Of a stretch of DNA of 64,000 nt, positions 1 through 9,190 are shown one piece after another. The notes beneath the pieces were generated by a model. That model made no database searches and was not told the origin of the DNA. It worked only from the letters and a program-made list of their open reading frames with translations. The stretch lies in the NCBI RefSeq assembly GCF_900009265.2, contig NZ_LR735018.1, positions 398,387-462,386 of the forward strand, read 5' to 3'. The stretch comes from Planktothrix paucivesiculata PCC 9631 (lineage in GTDB: Bacteria > Cyanobacteriota > Cyanobacteriia > Cyanobacteriales > Microcoleaceae). The stretch's first letter is position 1; every line of letters begins with the position of its first letter. Position numbers and translations under genes: made by a program.

Positions 1-31
1 CCCCTGCTCCCCCTGCTCCCCTACTCCCCTA
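1..31. repeat. CT-rich tandem repeat next to zwf stop
   Basis: Tandem copies of a C-rich unit (ccccctgct and variants ending in ctactcccct) run from the window edge into the zwf stop codon. The same family appears at about 33155-33183, 46690-46747 and, inside a gene, 54014-54062. It belongs to the short tandem repeat type common in filamentous cyanobacteria. The left end is cut off, so its full length is unknown. Confidence 0.75.
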
Positions 32-1558
32 CAATCTTCTCCAACGGCGGCCATCCCTGTTTAGCAGAATTTCCGATTCCACTGGCCCCCAAGTTCCGGC
101 TTCATAGAGCGGGATGGACTCGGCTGGGGCTGGAGCGTCCCAAACGTCTAAAACCGGGGTGAGGGCTTGCCAAGAGGCTTCGACTTCATCCCCTCGGGTA
201 AACAGGGTTTGATCTCCTAACATACAGTCAATCAACAAACGGGCGTAGGCATCTGTATTAGGTTTACCAAAAGCCGTATCATAACGAAAATCCATATCAA
301 CGGAACGAGTCCGCAGAGAATTTCCGGGGGTTTTCACCTCAAAGCGCATGGAAATTCCCTCATTCGGTTGAATTCTCAAAACCAAAACGTTCGGGTTAGC
401 CTGTTTTGCCGCCGACTGGAACATTAAAAAGGGTACTTCTTTAAATTGAATGGCAATTTCGGTAACTTTTTTCGGCATTCGTTTTCCGGTTCTCAGATAG
501 AACGGAACGCCTTTCCATCGCCAGTTATCAATATAAAATTTTAAGGCGGCATAGGTTGGGGTGATGGACTCCAGGGCCGCTCCGTCCTCCGAACGATACC
601 CCGGAACCTGTTGGCCATTCATCCAACCGGGGGTATATTGTCCCCGTACCGCAGAATATTCTAAAAAATTAGTATCAGCCAGGTGGGTTGCTTGCACCAC
701 CTTAACTTTTTCGTTGCGAATACTATCGGCGTCCAGGGAGTTGGGGGGTTCCATCGCCGTCAGGGAAAATAACTGCATCAGGTGGTTTTGCACCATATCC
801 CGCAGCGCCCCGGAGGTTTCGTAATAGCCCGCCCGTCCTTCTAAACCCACGGTTTCGGCCACGGTAATTTGGACGTGATCGACAAATTGACGGTTCCACA
901 GCGGCTCAAAAATCGCATTACCAAACCGAAATACCATCAGGTTTTGGACGGTTTCTTTCCCCAAATAATGGTCAATCCGATAGACCTGTTCTTCCGAACA
1001 AACTTGACGCACCACCCGGTTGAGAATTTGGGCCGAACCTAAATCTCGACCAAAGGGTTTTTCGATGACTAAACGCTGTTTTTTCGGGTCTGGGAGCATT
1101 CCGGCTCCACCCAATTGTTGAATGGCTTCTGCAAAAAAACGCGGGGCTACGGATAAATAAAAGACTCGGTTTCCCCGGGTGCGGCGCTGTTCATCAACTT
1201 CCTCTAAAAAGGCTTTGAGTTTTTGGTAACTTTCGGGTTCATCCATATTCCCCGAACAATAAAAAATCCCCTGGGCGAAGTCGTCCCAAAGGGCTTGGGA
1301 ATATAAACCGCCGCCAAATTCTTCGACTCCTTCCCGCAGATGTTCACGGAAGAATTCGTGGCTCCATTCCCGACGGGCAACCCCGACAATGCTGATTTCA
1401 GGGGGAAGTTTGCGCTCTAATTTCATCTGATAGAGGGCTGGAACCAATTTCCGTTGGGTTAAGTCTCCCGATGCACCAAAAATTACTAAAATCTGGGCTT
1501 CGGGAATTCGATCTTGTTGCAGTCCTACCCGCAAGGGATTTTCAATCAGTGTTACCAT
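29..1558 (-). CDS. zwf: Glucose-6-phosphate 1-dehydrogenase
   Basis: Oxidises glucose 6-phosphate to 6-phosphogluconolactone with NADP+, the entry step of the oxidative pentose phosphate pathway in the cytosol. The 509-aa protein has the family's usual length. It shows the nucleotide-binding GASGDLT motif near residues 28-34, the active-site RIDHYLGKE around 194-202 and EKPFG near 166-170. Cys187 and Cys445 are both present; known work on the Anabaena enzyme assigns redox (thioredoxin/OpcA-linked) control to cysteines with these numbers, so light inactivation is likely here too (inference). In other cyanobacteria opcA usually follows zwf; that position lies outside the window. The gene ends directly in a CT-rich repeat tract. 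Confidence 0.97.
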   Translation of the reverse strand: MVTLIENPLRVGLQQDRIPEAQILVIFGASGDLTQRKLVPALYQMKLERKLPPEISIVGVARREWSHEFFREHLREGVEEFGGGLYSQALWDDFAQGIFYCSGNMDEPESYQKLKAFLEEVDEQRRTRGNRVFYLSVAPRFFAEAIQQLGGAGMLPDPKKQRLVIEKPFGRDLGSAQILNRVVRQVCSEEQVYRIDHYLGKETVQNLMVFRFGNAIFEPLWNRQFVDHVQITVAETVGLEGRAGYYETSGALRDMVQNHLMQLFSLTAMEPPNSLDADSIRNEKVKVVQATHLADTNFLEYSAVRGQYTPGWMNGQQVPGYRSEDGAALESITPTYAALKFYIDNWRWKGVPFYLRTGKRMPKKVTEIAIQFKEVPFLMFQSAAKQANPNVLVLRIQPNEGISMRFEVKTPGNSLRTRSVDMDFRYDTAFGKPNTDAYARLLIDCMLGDQTLFTRGDEVEASWQALTPVLDVWDAPAPAESIPLYEAGTWGPVESEILLNRDGRRWRRL

Positions 1559-1760
1559 GTCTGTTCCTATTAGCTTTCGCTCACTTATCTTTTTGGTGGA
1601 CTCTAGGGATAAAGTAGCACGTTTATCCCATTGGGTTGGCCAAAAATATTTCCCGATTATTAAAATAATTTTTACTATTGATCGTCTTTAATCTGGGAAA
1701 ATTTTTGTTTAATTTAAGATTAAGCGGTGCAGGATTTCCACCCCAACCCAAATTAAACTG

Positions 1761-2306
1761 ATGCAAAAATGGAAACGACTCAAATCCTATTTTGTTTTTG
1801 ATCATCTTTGGTGCAGAATTAGACAGGATAGGGTTGAGTTACCCAATGGAACAATTATTGATGATTTCTTTATTCACATTCGACCGGATATTGCTTTGGT
1901 TTTACCCATTACCGAACAACAGGAAATTGTCTTTGTCCGTCAATATCGTCATGGAGTGGAACAAATTTTATTAGAATTACCCGCCGGGGCTTTTAATCCC
2001 GAACAGGAAACTCCAGAAGCCGCAGCGTTAAGAGAATTAACCGAAGAAACGGGTTATGTTGCGGAGTCGATAGTTAAACTCGCAACCTTATATGATAATC
2101 CGGTTAAAGATACTAATTCTGTGCATTTATTTTTAGCCAATCCGGTTAAACTATTAACTCAAACTTCTTTAGATATTACGGAAGATATTCAAGTAGTTTT
2201 GATTCCGATAGATGGGGTGTTAGAAAAAATTCAAGCTGGAGAAATTTGTGTGGCGGGTTCGGTGGTGGCTCTATTTTTGGGTTTAAATTATTTGAAGCAA
2301 TCATGA
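1761..2306 (+). CDS. Nudix hydrolase, ADP-ribose pyrophosphatase-like
   Basis: A 181-aa Nudix protein likely to hydrolyse ADP-ribose or another nucleoside diphosphate derivative. The Nudix helix is clear (REL-TEETGY near residues 93-101), preceded by LPAGAF as in ADP-ribose pyrophosphatases. The spacing between the first Gly and the first Glu is six rather than the usual five residues. An N-terminal beta domain (residues 1-45) also fits the NudF-type fold. The stop codon overlaps the start of the next gene (ATGA), so the two are probably translationally coupled. The exact substrate cannot be read from the sequence. Confidence 0.88.
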   Translation: MQKWKRLKSYFVFDHLWCRIRQDRVELPNGTIIDDFFIHIRPDIALVLPITEQQEIVFVRQYRHGVEQILLELPAGAFNPEQETPEAAALRELTEETGYVAESIVKLATLYDNPVKDTNSVHLFLANPVKLLTQTSLDITEDIQVVLIPIDGVLEKIQAGEICVAGSVVALFLGLNYLKQS

Positions 2307-2830
2307 GAAAAATACGCTTGTTTATTGCATCGAGTTTAGATGGATATATTGCCAGAACTTCGGGCGAAATCGATTGGTTATTCACCGATGCGGATTATGG
2401 TTATACGGAATTTTATGATCAAATTGATACGGTTTTGATGGGTCGTAAAACATATCAGCAAGTTCTAACCTTTGGAGAATATCCCTATCCCGAAAAAAAG
2501 GGGTTTGTCTTTTCCAAATCTGAGCAAGGGACAAAAACTAATCATGTAGAATTCATTAGCGGAGATTGTAAAAATTTTATTGAATCCCTCCGTCAATCTC
2601 CAGGTCAAGATATTTGGATTGTAGGAGGAGGTCAATTAATCCATGAATTTCTCCGACAAGGTTGGATTGATGAATTAATTTTGTCCATTCACCCCCTGAT
2701 TTTAGGGAGTGGAATTCCGTTAATAATTTCCGATCCAAATTTAGAAATTTCCCTAGAATTAAAACAGGTAAAAACCTATCCTTCTGGATTATTACAGGTA
2801 TCTTATGATTTAAATGTTGATCACCATTAA
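2303..2830 (+). CDS. RibD C-terminal / dihydrofolate reductase-family protein
   Basis: A 175-aa protein of the RibD-C/DHFR-like reductase superfamily, a predicted NAD(P)H-dependent reductase of unknown substrate. I start it at the ATG at 2303 (MRKIRLFIASSLDGYIA), which overlaps the preceding Nudix stop. An upstream extension into the Nudix frame has no family similarity. Family marks are IASSLDGYIA at residues 7-16, MGRKTYQ, WIVGGGQLI and the conserved DELILSIHPLILGSGIPL segment. Its coupling to a Nudix hydrolase suggests a joint role in nucleotide or pterin/flavin clean-up, but that is only inference. Confidence 0.88.
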   Translation: MRKIRLFIASSLDGYIARTSGEIDWLFTDADYGYTEFYDQIDTVLMGRKTYQQVLTFGEYPYPEKKGFVFSKSEQGTKTNHVEFISGDCKNFIESLRQSPGQDIWIVGGGQLIHEFLRQGWIDELILSIHPLILGSGIPLIISDPNLEISLELKQVKTYPSGLLQVSYDLNVDHH

Positions 2831-2849
2831 CTATCAACTATCTATTAAC

Positions 2850-2970
2850 TATAGCAATCCTAAATAGGTTGTAGTATTTTAATACTAATATGAAACAGCC
2901 ATAAGTATTATTTCTATTCCCTATTCCCTGTTCCCTGTTCCCTGTTCCCTGTTCCCTGTTCCCTGTTCCC
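2850..2970 (+). repeat. Composite dispersed element with heptamer tail
   Basis: An about 65-nt AT-rich segment (tatagcaatcct...aataggttgta...ttaatact...atatgaaa...agtatta) is followed by eight tandem 7-mers of ctattcc/ctgttcc type at 2914-2969. The same order of blocks recurs in inverse orientation at 18792-18871 after treY. It contains the short inverted repeat aatact/agtatt. The repeated arrangement shows it is one element rather than chance sequence. Confidence 0.75.
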
Positions 2971-3050
2971 TTTTTATTAGGAACATAGATAAATGTGTGT
3001 TTTTGTTGTATTCTCTGGGATGTTCTATCGGTTTACATCCTAGATAACCT

Positions 3051-4028
3051 ATGACTAACCCAGTTCCAAATGAGAATTTAAGTTCTTCATCTAATCGTCG
3101 TTCTCCAAATCAAGGAGAACTGATTCCGATTACTTCAATGAAACCCTATTTAGTACAGGAAGCCTATTTAATTCCGGGTATTATCACGGTGGTATTTGTT
3201 GTGTTAATGTTTACGTCCGTTGGCATCCCTAATTTATATGAATGGCTGGTAGCAGTTTATATATCGGGGGCTGCATTTTATTTTATCTATCGGTTATGTG
3301 GAAAACCCAAACCTTGGTGGGTATTATTCGCTTCGGGCTTAACAACTTGCATCATTTTAACAACTCCGATTCTCAGCCTATTTATTTTTGTATTTCGAGG
3401 AATTCTTCCCGGTCAAATTCCCGAATCAGAATCAATTGGTTTTATTAATCTATTTATCAAAATGTTTTTTGGTGCTGGATTAATGGAAGAATTACTCAAA
3501 GCATTACCTGTATTTGGTTGTCTTTGGTTAGGATATAAATTACGTTCTCCTAAACGACAACAAGTGGGAGTTTGGGAACCTTTGGATGGAATTTTATTAG
3601 GAACAGCATCGGGTGTGGGTTTTACTTTATTTGAAACCCTAGCTCAATATGTACCGGGAACGGTAGAAAATGTGACTGAACTTTTGGGGGAAGGATTACT
3701 GGGTTTAGGGGTGGGTTATTTAGCGGGGTTACAATTATTAATTCCCCGGATTTTAGGTTCCATTGCCGGACATATTGCCTACAGTGGTTACTTCGGTTAT
3801 TTTATTGGTTTAAGTGTTATCTATCCCCGCTCTCGCTGGCAAATTTTAGGCGTGGGTTATCTCACCTCTGCTACCTTACACGCGCTGTGGAATTCAACCG
3901 CAGACAGTTTAGTTATTTTAGCAACTGTTGGAGCCATATCCTATGCGTTTTTAATGGCAGCTATTTTGAAAGGGAAAGAAATTTCCCAGCAAATACAGGT
4001 CAAAGAATCACCTGAAAATTTGATTTAA
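3051..4028 (+). CDS. PrsW-family intramembrane metalloprotease
   Basis: A 325-aa multi-pass membrane protein of the PrsW (glutamic/metallo CPBP-related) family. About eight hydrophobic segments follow a polar N-terminus of roughly 35 residues. Predicted catalytic motifs are present: EELLK at residues 146-150, FTLFE at 191-195, GHIAYSGYFG in a later membrane segment and HALWN near the C-terminus. Relatives cleave membrane proteins such as anti-sigma factors (PrsW on RsiW in Bacillus); no anti-sigma factor gene is visible nearby, so the substrate is unknown. It is monocistronic, flanked upstream by a dispersed repeat and downstream by a hairpin. Confidence 0.88.
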   Translation: MTNPVPNENLSSSSNRRSPNQGELIPITSMKPYLVQEAYLIPGIITVVFVVLMFTSVGIPNLYEWLVAVYISGAAFYFIYRLCGKPKPWWVLFASGLTTCIILTTPILSLFIFVFRGILPGQIPESESIGFINLFIKMFFGAGLMEELLKALPVFGCLWLGYKLRSPKRQQVGVWEPLDGILLGTASGVGFTLFETLAQYVPGTVENVTELLGEGLLGLGVGYLAGLQLLIPRILGSIAGHIAYSGYFGYFIGLSVIYPRSRWQILGVGYLTSATLHALWNSTADSLVILATVGAISYAFLMAAILKGKEISQQIQVKESPENLI

Positions 4029-4054
4029 TTTGATTTAATATCGGATGATTAATT

Positions 4055-4096
4055 AGACCCCATCAAGTTTTGATTTTGATATAGTAGATGGGGTCT
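4055..4096. terminator. Bidirectional hairpin between prsW-like gene and sppA
   Basis: A perfect 10-bp inverted repeat (agaccccatc at 4055-4064, gatggggtct at 4087-4096) with a 22-nt loop lies between convergent genes. No strong T tract follows, so it is terminator-like rather than a classical intrinsic terminator. Confidence 0.55.
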
Positions 4097-4180
4097 GAAT
4101 GGATAACCCGATATGGTACAGGCGGGTTGTTTTAGATCTTTTTAATCACCTAAATCTTGATGAACCCAGCCCTACAAATA

Positions 4181-4223
4181 TTAACTAATAACTGTTAACT
4201 GATAACTGTTAACTGATGACTGA
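4181..4223. repeat. TTAACTGATAACTG-type repeat
   Basis: Overlapping copies of gttaactgataactg and variants fill this stretch up to the sppA stop codon. Related copies lie at 25691-25885 and 47561-47635. The units are partly self-complementary. No coding potential is visible. Confidence 0.6.
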
Positions 4224-5042
4224 TTATGGTCGGTACATCCACAGGGGTAAACCACTGGTAGATAACTCAAATTCTAGCCAACGGTTAGCCGCAATAATGC
4301 TATTTGGAGTTAAATTACTCCCGGTTAATCTACTTAGAAAAGGTTTGGGTTTTTCAAAGGTGAAACACTCGGTTTTCTTGGGATCTAGTTTAACTAATTC
4401 TGCCGCCCAACAGCGAGCATCTTCTTCCGTTCCTAAACGGTCTACTATTCCCAATTCCACCGCCTGTTGTCCGGTAAAAATCCGACCATCCGCAAAACTC
4501 CTCACGGTGTCATGACTCAAGTTCCGAGACTCAGCCACGGTTTGCACAAATTGTTGATAACTGGTATCAATTAATTCTTGTAAAATATGTTGTTCGGGTT
4601 CAGTTAATTCTCGATCAAAAGACAAAATATCTTTATAGGGCCCTGACTTAATTACCTTAAAAGAGACACCAATTTTTTCTAATAAGCGCTCTATATTATT
4701 ACCTCTTAAAATTACTCCAATACTTCCGGTAATTGTACCTGGGTTAGCCACAATATGTTCGGCTCCCATGCCAATATAAACACCCCCGGAGGCAGAAATA
4801 TTACCAAAACTCGCCACAATTTTGACTTTTTTCTGTAACCGTTTCAGGGCACTATAAATCTCTTGGGAGTCGCCAACGGTTCCCCCGGGGCTATCAATTC
4901 TCAATAATAGGGCGGGAAATTTCCGTTCTTCCACGGTTTTTAGGTCTTCTAACACCCGTTTGCGGGTCTCTGACCCAATGGCGCCATTAATTTCTATGCG
5001 GGCGATTTGTTTGCGATATCGAGGTTTAAATGGCCAAATCAT
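4224..5042 (-). CDS. sppA: Signal peptide peptidase SppA, short form
   Basis: A 272-aa serine protease of family S49 (short SppA). It should degrade signal peptides in the membrane, or in cyanobacteria may act on light-harvesting proteins. The core runs RIDSPGGTVGDS (48-59), the nucleophile region SASGGVY with Ser85, the GTITGSIGV strand (102-110) and the probable general base Lys137 in SGPYKD. There is no clear N-terminal membrane anchor, only a short MIWPFKPRYR start, as in other cyanobacterial short SppA proteins. It is convergent with the PrsW-like gene and divergent from the DMT exporter gene. Confidence 0.93.
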   Translation of the reverse strand: MIWPFKPRYRKQIARIEINGAIGSETRKRVLEDLKTVEERKFPALLLRIDSPGGTVGDSQEIYSALKRLQKKVKIVASFGNISASGGVYIGMGAEHIVANPGTITGSIGVILRGNNIERLLEKIGVSFKVIKSGPYKDILSFDRELTEPEQHILQELIDTSYQQFVQTVAESRNLSHDTVRSFADGRIFTGQQAVELGIVDRLGTEEDARCWAAELVKLDPKKTECFTFEKPKPFLSRLTGSNLTPNSIIAANRWLEFELSTSGLPLWMYRP

Positions 5043-5131
5043 GGGTAATGACAGAACTGTATAAAATTAATAATATGATATAAACGACTTAATAAAAGTA
5101 CATAATTTTCATCCCTCCTAACTCAACCTCA

Positions 5132-6214
5132 ATGGAGAAGCGAATGCAGCAACCCCAAACCCCAGCAAAATTGCCCTTTCAACCCCTATTATTAATTGCT
5201 CCCTTCTTCTTTTGGGGGACGGCGATGGTGGCGATGAAGGGACTCCTACCCCAAACCACACCGTTTTTTATGGCGGGAGTCCGGTTAGTTCCCGCAGGGG
5301 TTTTGGTCATCTTGGCGGGGATATTGTCGGGACGTCCCCAACCCAAAGGCTGGCAGGCTTGGCTGTGGATCTCAATTTTTGGGTTAGTGGATGCGACCCT
5401 ATTTCAAGGATTTTTAGCCCAGGGGTTAGTCAGGACTGGGGCCGGGTTAGGATCGGTGATGATCGACTCCCAACCCCTAGCCGTGGCAATTTTATCCTTA
5501 TGGTTATTTCAAGAAACCATTGGATTTTGGGGCTGGTTAGGGTTAGCTATTGGGATTATTGGAATTAGTTTTATTGGTTTACCCGATGATTGGATTTTAG
5601 GGTTACTTAATTCGGAATTATTAACCACTTCTATTGATATTTCTCAACTGTTTAATAGTGGGCAATTATTAATGTTATTAGCCGCCCTTTCTATGGCCGT
5701 CGGCACAGTATTAGTGCGGTGGGTTTGTCGCTATGCTGATCCGGTGGTGGGAACGGGATGGCACATGATTATTGGGGGTTTACCCCTATTCGGGTTATCG
5801 GCTATTTCAGAAACTCAACAATGGCAAAATATTGATCTTTCCGGTTGGGTCGCCATGGGCTATTCTACGGTGTTTGGCAGTGCCATCTCCTACGGATTAT
5901 TTTTCTATTTTGCATCTAGTGGAAGCCTGACTAGCCTTAGTTCTCTGACGTTTCTCACCCCCGTTTTTGCCCTCTTATTTGGAAATTTCTTTTTACAAGA
6001 AGTCCTCAGTCCGTTACAATCATTGGGTGTCTGTTTGACATTAGTGAGTATCTATTTGGTGAATCAACGGGAAACCTTAGCCGAAAAGTTTAAATTAAAA
6101 GGTTCTCAGGATTTCACTCCATCCGAACCCACCCAGGCAAATTCCCTTGAGTTATCTGTAGAAATTCATGAGGTAGAGACTAGCCAAAGCGCCTCTCTAC
6201 ACCCCAAGATGTAG
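5132..6214 (+). CDS. EamA/DMT-family transporter
   Basis: A 360-aa integral membrane protein with about ten hydrophobic segments arranged as two EamA repeats (roughly residues 15-150 and 175-310), followed by a polar tail of about 45 residues. Features typical of the family are FFFWGTAMVAMKG near the first helix and PVFALLFGNFFLQE in the last repeat. The substrate (amino acid, purine or other metabolite) cannot be inferred. It lies 18 bp upstream of treZ on the same strand, so co-transcription is likely. The start at MEKRMQQPQ could alternatively be the ATG five codons downstream. Confidence 0.9.
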   Translation: MEKRMQQPQTPAKLPFQPLLLIAPFFFWGTAMVAMKGLLPQTTPFFMAGVRLVPAGVLVILAGILSGRPQPKGWQAWLWISIFGLVDATLFQGFLAQGLVRTGAGLGSVMIDSQPLAVAILSLWLFQETIGFWGWLGLAIGIIGISFIGLPDDWILGLLNSELLTTSIDISQLFNSGQLLMLLAALSMAVGTVLVRWVCRYADPVVGTGWHMIIGGLPLFGLSAISETQQWQNIDLSGWVAMGYSTVFGSAISYGLFFYFASSGSLTSLSSLTFLTPVFALLFGNFFLQEVLSPLQSLGVCLTLVSIYLVNQRETLAEKFKLKGSQDFTPSEPTQANSLELSVEIHEVETSQSASLHPKM

Positions 6215-6232
6215 TTAACCCCAAAATTTCTC

Positions 6233-8053
6233 ATGACAATCGGTGCAAATTATTTAGGCAACAACTGCTGTGAATTTCGCGTGTGGTCGCCTTTGCGTCA
6301 AAGGGTTGCTGTTAAGATTCTATCCCCCGAAGAACGGTTAATTGATTTAGAACCTGATGAACAAGGATATTGGAGTACAACGGTTGATAATATCCCTCCA
6401 GGAAGCCGTTATTTTTATCAATTAGATGGCAATGCTACCCATCCTGATCCCGCTTCCTATTCTCAACCTGATGGAGTTCATCAAGCCTCAGAAGTGATTG
6501 ATCAAAATAGGTTTGTTTGGCAGGATCACGACTGGAAAAGTATTTCCTTAGATGAATTAATTGTTTATGAACTGCACGTTGGAACCTTTACCCCAGAGGG
6601 AACATTTACCGAAATTATTCCCCGAATTTCGGAGTTATTAGAGTTAGGAATTAATGCGATTGAATTAATGCCCATTGGTCAGTTTCCGGGCGAGCGCAAT
6701 TGGGGTTATGATGGCACCTATCTCTATGCTCCTCAAAATTCCTATGGGGGAGTAGAAGGGTTAAAACAGTTAGTAAATGCTTGCCATCAACAGGGCATGG
6801 CGGTGATTTTAGATGTGGTTTATAATCACTTTGGCCCAGAAGGAAATTATATCGCACAATTCGGCCCCTATTTTACAGACTTCTATCGAACTCCTTGGGG
6901 TTCAGCGATTAATTATGACCAAGCCTATTGTCAGGGCGTGAGGAATTTTATTATTGAAAATGCCCTCTATTGGTTAAGAGAGTTTCATATTGATGCCCTA
7001 CGATTGGATGCGGCTGATAATATTTTTGATCTTGGTGCTAAACATATTTTACAGGAATTAGCTGAACAAGTAAATCAACTTTCTCAACAGCAAGGAAGGC
7101 AGTTTTATTTAATGGCTGAAACGGATTTAAACGATGCTAAATTAATCCGTTCAAAAGCCGTAGGAGGCTATGGTTTGGATGTGCATTGGTGTGATGATTT
7201 TCACCATGCTGTTCATACGCTTTTAACGGGTGAAAATATCGGATACTATCAGGATTATGGGCTCTGTGAACAGTTAGCAAAATCTTACCGAGAAAGCTTT
7301 ATTTATACTTGGGATTATTCCCCTAACCGTAAACGTTTACATGGACAGTCAGCCGTAGATTGTCCTCCCGATCATTTTTTAGTTTTTAGTCAAAATCATG
7401 ACCAAATTGGTAATCGTTTATTAGGGGAAAGATTAACGGCTTTAGTCTCCTATAATGCCCTGAAATTAGCGGCTGCAACGGTGTTGTTATCGCCCTATAT
7501 TCCCCTATTATTTATGGGGGAAGAATATGGAGAACCTGCATATTTTCAATATTTTATTAGTCACTCTGATCCAGATTTAATTGCTGCTGTCCGAAAGGGA
7601 AGAAAGCAGGAATTTGAAGCGTTTCATCTGGAGGGAGAAGCCCCCGATCCTCAAAGTCGAGAAACCTTTGAGCAATGTAAGTTAAATTGGCAATTAAAAC
7701 GGGAAGGCAAACATCAAGTATTATGGGAATTATATCAAAAATTGATTAGATTACGGCGGAATATTCCGGCTTTGAAATTACGCGATCGCACCCATCAAGA
7801 AGTCAAGTGCATAGAGGAAAATAAATTATTATATTTCCGCCGTTGGTTTGAAGATCATCAGGTTTTCTGTGTGATGAATTTTAGTAAAAATTCAGTTTCC
7901 TATAGTCCTGATTTAGTGGGAAAAAATTGGGAAAAATGCTTTGATTCTAACGATCAAAAATGGCTGGGTTCAGGATCAAATTTACCCCAAAATTTAACTA
8001 ATTCTGAAGCATTAACCTTAGTTCCCGAAAGTTTTGTTTTATATAAAACTTAA
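6233..8053 (+). CDS. treZ: Malto-oligosyltrehalose trehalohydrolase
   Basis: A GH13 enzyme of 606 aa that releases trehalose from maltooligosyl-trehalose made by TreY. It has the N-terminal carbohydrate-binding-like domain (about 1-95), then the catalytic barrel with DVVYNHFGPEGNY (194-206), the nucleophile Asp259 in DALRLDAAD, the acid/base Glu296 in MAETD, and the transition-state Asp in SQNHDQIGNR. Length and motif order match TreZ rather than a glycogen branching enzyme. Its partner treY sits 7.9 kb downstream on the same strand, separated by a minus-strand block that converges with treZ only 18 bp after the stop. Confidence 0.95.
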   Translation: MTIGANYLGNNCCEFRVWSPLRQRVAVKILSPEERLIDLEPDEQGYWSTTVDNIPPGSRYFYQLDGNATHPDPASYSQPDGVHQASEVIDQNRFVWQDHDWKSISLDELIVYELHVGTFTPEGTFTEIIPRISELLELGINAIELMPIGQFPGERNWGYDGTYLYAPQNSYGGVEGLKQLVNACHQQGMAVILDVVYNHFGPEGNYIAQFGPYFTDFYRTPWGSAINYDQAYCQGVRNFIIENALYWLREFHIDALRLDAADNIFDLGAKHILQELAEQVNQLSQQQGRQFYLMAETDLNDAKLIRSKAVGGYGLDVHWCDDFHHAVHTLLTGENIGYYQDYGLCEQLAKSYRESFIYTWDYSPNRKRLHGQSAVDCPPDHFLVFSQNHDQIGNRLLGERLTALVSYNALKLAAATVLLSPYIPLLFMGEEYGEPAYFQYFISHSDPDLIAAVRKGRKQEFEAFHLEGEAPDPQSRETFEQCKLNWQLKREGKHQVLWELYQKLIRLRRNIPALKLRDRTHQEVKCIEENKLLYFRRWFEDHQVFCVMNFSKNSVSYSPDLVGKNWEKCFDSNDQKWLGSGSNLPQNLTNSEALTLVPESFVLYKT

Positions 8054-8071
8054 TGGTTAGTTTGAGCAATT

Positions 8072-9172
8072 CTAACGAGATATCTGTCTATTAATTCCTC
8101 GAATAATAGCTTGTATTGGCACTTGCCATAAACTTTCTAAACCCCAAATATATTGGAGATAACTGATAAAATTTAATAGGTTAAAATCATCCGTATTGAC
8201 TGTTCTGGAATACTGGAAATATCTGATTTTTAAACGATCTAATCCTGTATTTTTTTCACCTATTATCATCTGATATTCTTGATCTTCAAATTTAGAAATT
8301 GACAAATTTTCGAGATCGGATAAAATTGAGGAGGAGATCGGTAAATTGAGAATTTCCCGTAACTGCATTATTCTCATTTTTAAAAGTAAAATAAAGCGGT
8401 ATTTTTCAGCTAATCTTAGTAGTCGGTTTCTATCAATTTCAGATGGGTATGACTGAATAGTGATCGCCGCATCAGCTAACCGACTAATAGGCGAAATTGA
8501 ATTAGTTAATCCTCCAAACACACAGGAATAAAATAATTGGTCAGTTGCACATAACAAATAAACAGGAAAATCGCTGACTTGAGTTAATATTGCACTTTGC
8601 CAAAACTCGGTTTCCGCATTTTCATTAAAGCCATCAGCGAAAAGATGCCAGCGCAGACTTAAATATTGCTTAGATTCATTTTCAAATCCAATATAATGAC
8701 TAAAAGGCACAGTAGGATCATACATTTTTCCTAGGGCTGTCCAACCCAATTTTTGTAATAATTTTGTTGCAGTTAAAACATCTTTTGACTTAATCAAAAA
8801 ATCGAGATGATTGATTGATCTTAGACTATAATTTTGATAGTAATGCAAATTTAAAGCGGGATCTTTAAGCATCATTATTTTAATATCCGACTCTTGAAAA
8901 GAACCTAAAATAGAGCGAATTTTTTGAAACCAAACTTGATTTTCAACCCAGCTACGACGGGAAACCCCCTTGAGTCTACCAATATATGGATCGGTGATAT
9001 TATGAGCCGATAAATTGCGATAGAGTAACGGTAATAACTGATAGGATTCTTGATCTACATCGTCAATATTGACTAATGTTTTCCATTTTTGCCAGGGATT
9101 AATTGCTGCTTCACCTTGTAAAAGTGCGACTTGCAAAAGTAATTGTTGCTCTTGACTGGGATTAAAATTCAT
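8072..9172 (-). CDS. NTP_transf_5-type nucleotidyltransferase, degenerate active site
   Basis: A 366-aa protein of the uncharacterised nucleotidyltransferase family (NTP_transf_5). The family framework is recognisable: LLYRNL (50-55), MLKDPAL (101-107), LRSINHLDFLI (117-127) and a later SLRWHL (172-177). Compared with the second copy at 14487-15719, three key points differ: KGP is KDP, the metal-binding SDLD is NHLD (His122 where the first Asp belongs), and ELHW is SLRW. It may be a non-catalytic partner or an altered enzyme (inference). It is the last gene of the minus-strand operon, 18 bp after the lactonase gene. Confidence 0.82.
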   Translation of the reverse strand: MNFNPSQEQQLLLQVALLQGEAAINPWQKWKTLVNIDDVDQESYQLLPLLYRNLSAHNITDPYIGRLKGVSRRSWVENQVWFQKIRSILGSFQESDIKIMMLKDPALNLHYYQNYSLRSINHLDFLIKSKDVLTATKLLQKLGWTALGKMYDPTVPFSHYIGFENESKQYLSLRWHLFADGFNENAETEFWQSAILTQVSDFPVYLLCATDQLFYSCVFGGLTNSISPISRLADAAITIQSYPSEIDRNRLLRLAEKYRFILLLKMRIMQLREILNLPISSSILSDLENLSISKFEDQEYQMIIGEKNTGLDRLKIRYFQYSRTVNTDDFNLLNFISYLQYIWGLESLWQVPIQAIIRGINRQISR

Positions 9173-9190
9173 GGTTTTATGTCTGATTAA

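Noticed and set aside
1623-1805. Minus-strand 60-aa frame upstream of zwf
   Set aside because: It overlaps the Nudix gene start, has AT-driven composition and no recognisable features.
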